Assembly (NCBI GenBank): GCA_009925905.1
Contig: RFPZ01000061.1
Span: 1-6,722 of the forward strand
Direction of reading: 5' to 3'
From: Candidatus Aquidulcis frankliniae
Lineage (GTDB): Bacteria > Chloroflexota > Limnocylindria > Limnocylindrales > Limnocylindraceae
DNA: 6,722 nt
The notes beneath the pieces are model-generated. The model searched no databases and was not told the origin of the DNA. It saw only the letters and a list, made by a program, of their open reading frames with translations. How positions within the stretch are numbered: position 1 is the stretch's first letter; each line of letters begins with the position of its first letter. Position numbers and translations under genes: made by a program. This document shows positions 5,661 to 6,722 of this stretch, piece by piece.

Positions 5661-5666
5661 ACCCTA
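5661..5666 (-). promoter_or_regulatory. Candidate -10 element of the LLM gene (leaderless)
   Basis: TAGGGT on the minus strand ends 6 nt before the ATG at 5654, so the transcript would start at or next to the start codon. No standard -35 is seen 16-18 bp further upstream. The internal AGGG might instead act as a weak Shine-Dalgarno site. Confidence 0.45.
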
Positions 5667-5694
5667 CCGCTCTGCAGGTAAATGCGGAGCGGAG

Positions 5695-5700
5695 TACGAT
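5695..5700 (+). promoter_or_regulatory. Candidate -10 element of the MFS gene
   Basis: TACGAT resembles the other hexamers in this window and predicts a start near 5707, giving a leader of about 50 nt. An 8 bp palindrome, GTTGCAAC (5702-5709), lies directly downstream over the predicted start point and could be an operator. No clear -35 is visible. Confidence 0.4.
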
Positions 5701-5718
5701 AGTTGCAACGCGAAATAT

Positions 5719-5734
5719 CGTCGGAAACCCGACG
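5719..5734 (+). other. Small hairpin in the MFS 5' leader
   Basis: CGTCGG (5719-5724) pairs perfectly with CCGACG (5729-5734) around an AAAC loop. It lies in the predicted untranslated leader, about 10 nt ahead of the ribosome site at 5745-5749. It is not followed directly by the long T run of a normal terminator (only TTTT at 5741-5744), so a leader structure, weak attenuator or mRNA-stabilising element is possible. No known riboswitch class is recognised. Confidence 0.4.
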
Positions 5735-5744
5735 GCGCGATTTT

Positions 5745-5749
5745 GGAGG
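5745..5749 (+). promoter_or_regulatory. Ribosome binding site of the MFS gene
   Basis: GGAGG lies 8 nt before the ATG at 5758 and fixes this start, even though it leaves a basic N-terminal extension of about 33 residues ahead of the first membrane helix. Confidence 0.75.
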
Positions 5750-5757
5750 TTTACGCA

Positions 5758-6722
5758 ATGCCCACCATTAAGTCTCGCCGCCCTGTTGCGGCGAAGAAGC
5801 GCTCGGTCGCGAAGGCGGCACCTGCCCCTGCAGGCGCAGACCTTTCAAAGCGCGCCAAGCAAGGCATCATTCTCGCAATCATGCTCGCCCTCTTCTTGGG
5901 TGCGCTAGACCAGACAATCGTCGGTACCGCCTTGCCAAAGATCATCACCGACTTGAGTGGTGCAAACCTCTACACGTGGGTGGTCACGATCTACCTCCTT
6001 GCCAGCACCGTGACGGTGCCGATCTACGGAAAGCTCTCCGACATGTACGGCCGAAAGCCGCTCCTCCTCGCCGGCGTTGGCCTCTTCCTCATTGGATCAG
6101 TGCTCGCTGGTCTCTCGCAGAACATTGAGCAGCTGATCATCTTCCGAGGTATTCAGGGTCTCGGCGCTGGAGCGCTCTTCCCGATTGCCTTGGCCACGAT
6201 CGGCGATCTCTACTCAGCAAAGGAGCGCGGTCGCTACCAGGGGCTCTTTGGAGCGGTCTTCGGGCTCGCAAGCCTCATCGGTCCAGCGCTCGGTGGCTGG
6301 CTTACAGACACCTTTAGCTGGCACCTGATCTTCTATGTCAACTTGCCGATCGGTCTGATCAGCATCGCGATCATCTTGGTCGAACTTCCAACAATCAAGG
6401 GGCGTGCGAACCAGAAAATTGACTTCTTGGGCGCGCTGGTCTTTGCCGCCGGCATCATTCCAGTGCTCATTGGCCTTACCAATGTGCAGACGAACGCGTT
6501 TGCGACGCCAGAGGTTGCTGGCCTCATCTCACTCGGACTTGCGCTGCTCGGACTCTTCCTCTTCATTGAGGCGAAGGTTCAGGAGCCGATCATCCCGCTT
6601 GAGCTCTTCCGTAACCGCACCTTCACGGCAGCTGCTGCGGCCTCGTTCTTCGCCTCGTTCGGCTTCTTCGCCTCAATCATCTTCTTGCCACGCTACTTCC
6701 AGACGGTACTCGGTGAGACGGC
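5758..6722 (+). CDS. DHA2/EmrB-type MFS drug exporter, 3' end cut by window edge
   Basis: The frame is open to the right edge and gives 321 residues of what is normally a protein of about 470-550. It is a proton-driven multidrug exporter of the 14-helix DHA2 (EmrB/QacA) group in the cytoplasmic membrane. After a Lys/Arg/Ala/Pro-rich tail (1-33), helix 1 carries LDQTIVGTALP (50-60) with the conserved Asp51. Motif A is GKLSDMYGRKP (91-101). Motif B is FRGIQGLGAG (129-138) with Arg130. The antiporter motif C region is GLFGAVFGLASLIGPALGG (162-180), followed by WHLIFYVNLPIGL (188-200). About nine to ten helices are visible. It has a strong ribosome site and its own leader, and is divergent from the LLM oxidoreductase across 103 bp. 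The substrate cannot be told from sequence; no regulator gene is adjacent within the window. Confidence 0.95.
   Translation, partial: MPTIKSRRPVAAKKRSVAKAAPAPAGADLSKRAKQGIILAIMLALFLGALDQTIVGTALPKIITDLSGANLYTWVVTIYLLASTVTVPIYGKLSDMYGRKPLLLAGVGLFLIGSVLAGLSQNIEQLIIFRGIQGLGAGALFPIALATIGDLYSAKERGRYQGLFGAVFGLASLIGPALGGWLTDTFSWHLIFYVNLPIGLISIAIILVELPTIKGRANQKIDFLGALVFAAGIIPVLIGLTNVQTNAFATPEVAGLISLGLALLGLFLFIEAKVQEPIIPLELFRNRTFTAAAAASFFASFGFFASIIFLPRYFQTVLGET

Noticed and set aside
1..6722. Mobile elements, CRISPR arrays, tRNA or rRNA genes, and defence systems
   Set aside because: No transposase, integrase, regularly spaced repeats, cloverleaf-like sequence or defence-type domain was seen on either strand; the gene set is ordinary metabolic, envelope and stress functions.

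Overview
The window is gene-dense bacterial DNA with moderately high GC and very short intergenic gaps. It reads as a free-living aerobe, most likely Chloroflexota (Limnocylindria-like) or a related high-GC Gram-positive-type lineage. The hints are a predicted F420-type luciferase-like oxidoreductase, a nickel superoxide dismutase with its own maturation protease, and a LysM membrane protein whose N-terminal Cys-rich module I recall from Chloroflexota proteins. The placement is an inference, because no rRNA or marker gene is present.

Layout, left to right. (1) A DUF885-type metallohydrolase on the minus strand (1-1470), cut by the left edge, is divergent from a small NTF2/SnoaL-like protein on the plus strand (1494-1829). 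Only 23 bp separate the two start codons. (2) A minus-strand two-gene unit follows: a divergent PlsC/LPLAT acyltransferase (2681-3442), then a LysM single-pass membrane protein (1842-2684), overlapping by ATGA. (3) Divergent from that unit is a plus-strand operon: a small four-helix membrane protein (3557-3901), nickel superoxide dismutase sodN (3915-4334) and its S26-family processing protease sodX (4344-4703). (4) An LLM-class oxidoreductase on the minus strand (4713-5654) converges on sodX. (5) Divergent from it, across 103 bp, a DHA2/EmrB-type MFS exporter (5758 onward) runs off the right edge. There is no gene-free stretch longer than about 120 bp.

The best-supported functional unit is sodN-sodX. 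SodN is made with a 15-residue propeptide, and SodX is predicted to cut before His16 so that the new N-terminus forms the nickel hook. The four-helix protein 13 nt upstream has one histidine in or beside each helix and may be a new partner of this unit.

A window-wide pattern is also visible. The five genes without a clear Shine-Dalgarno site (DUF885, NTF2-like, LysM, acyltransferase, LLM) each have a -10-like hexamer TA(G/C)(G/C)(A/G/C)T ending 6-8 nt before the start codon, which suggests leaderless transcription. The three genes with clear Shine-Dalgarno sites lack this arrangement; two of them have a similar hexamer further upstream. No mobile element, CRISPR array, tRNA or rRNA was seen.
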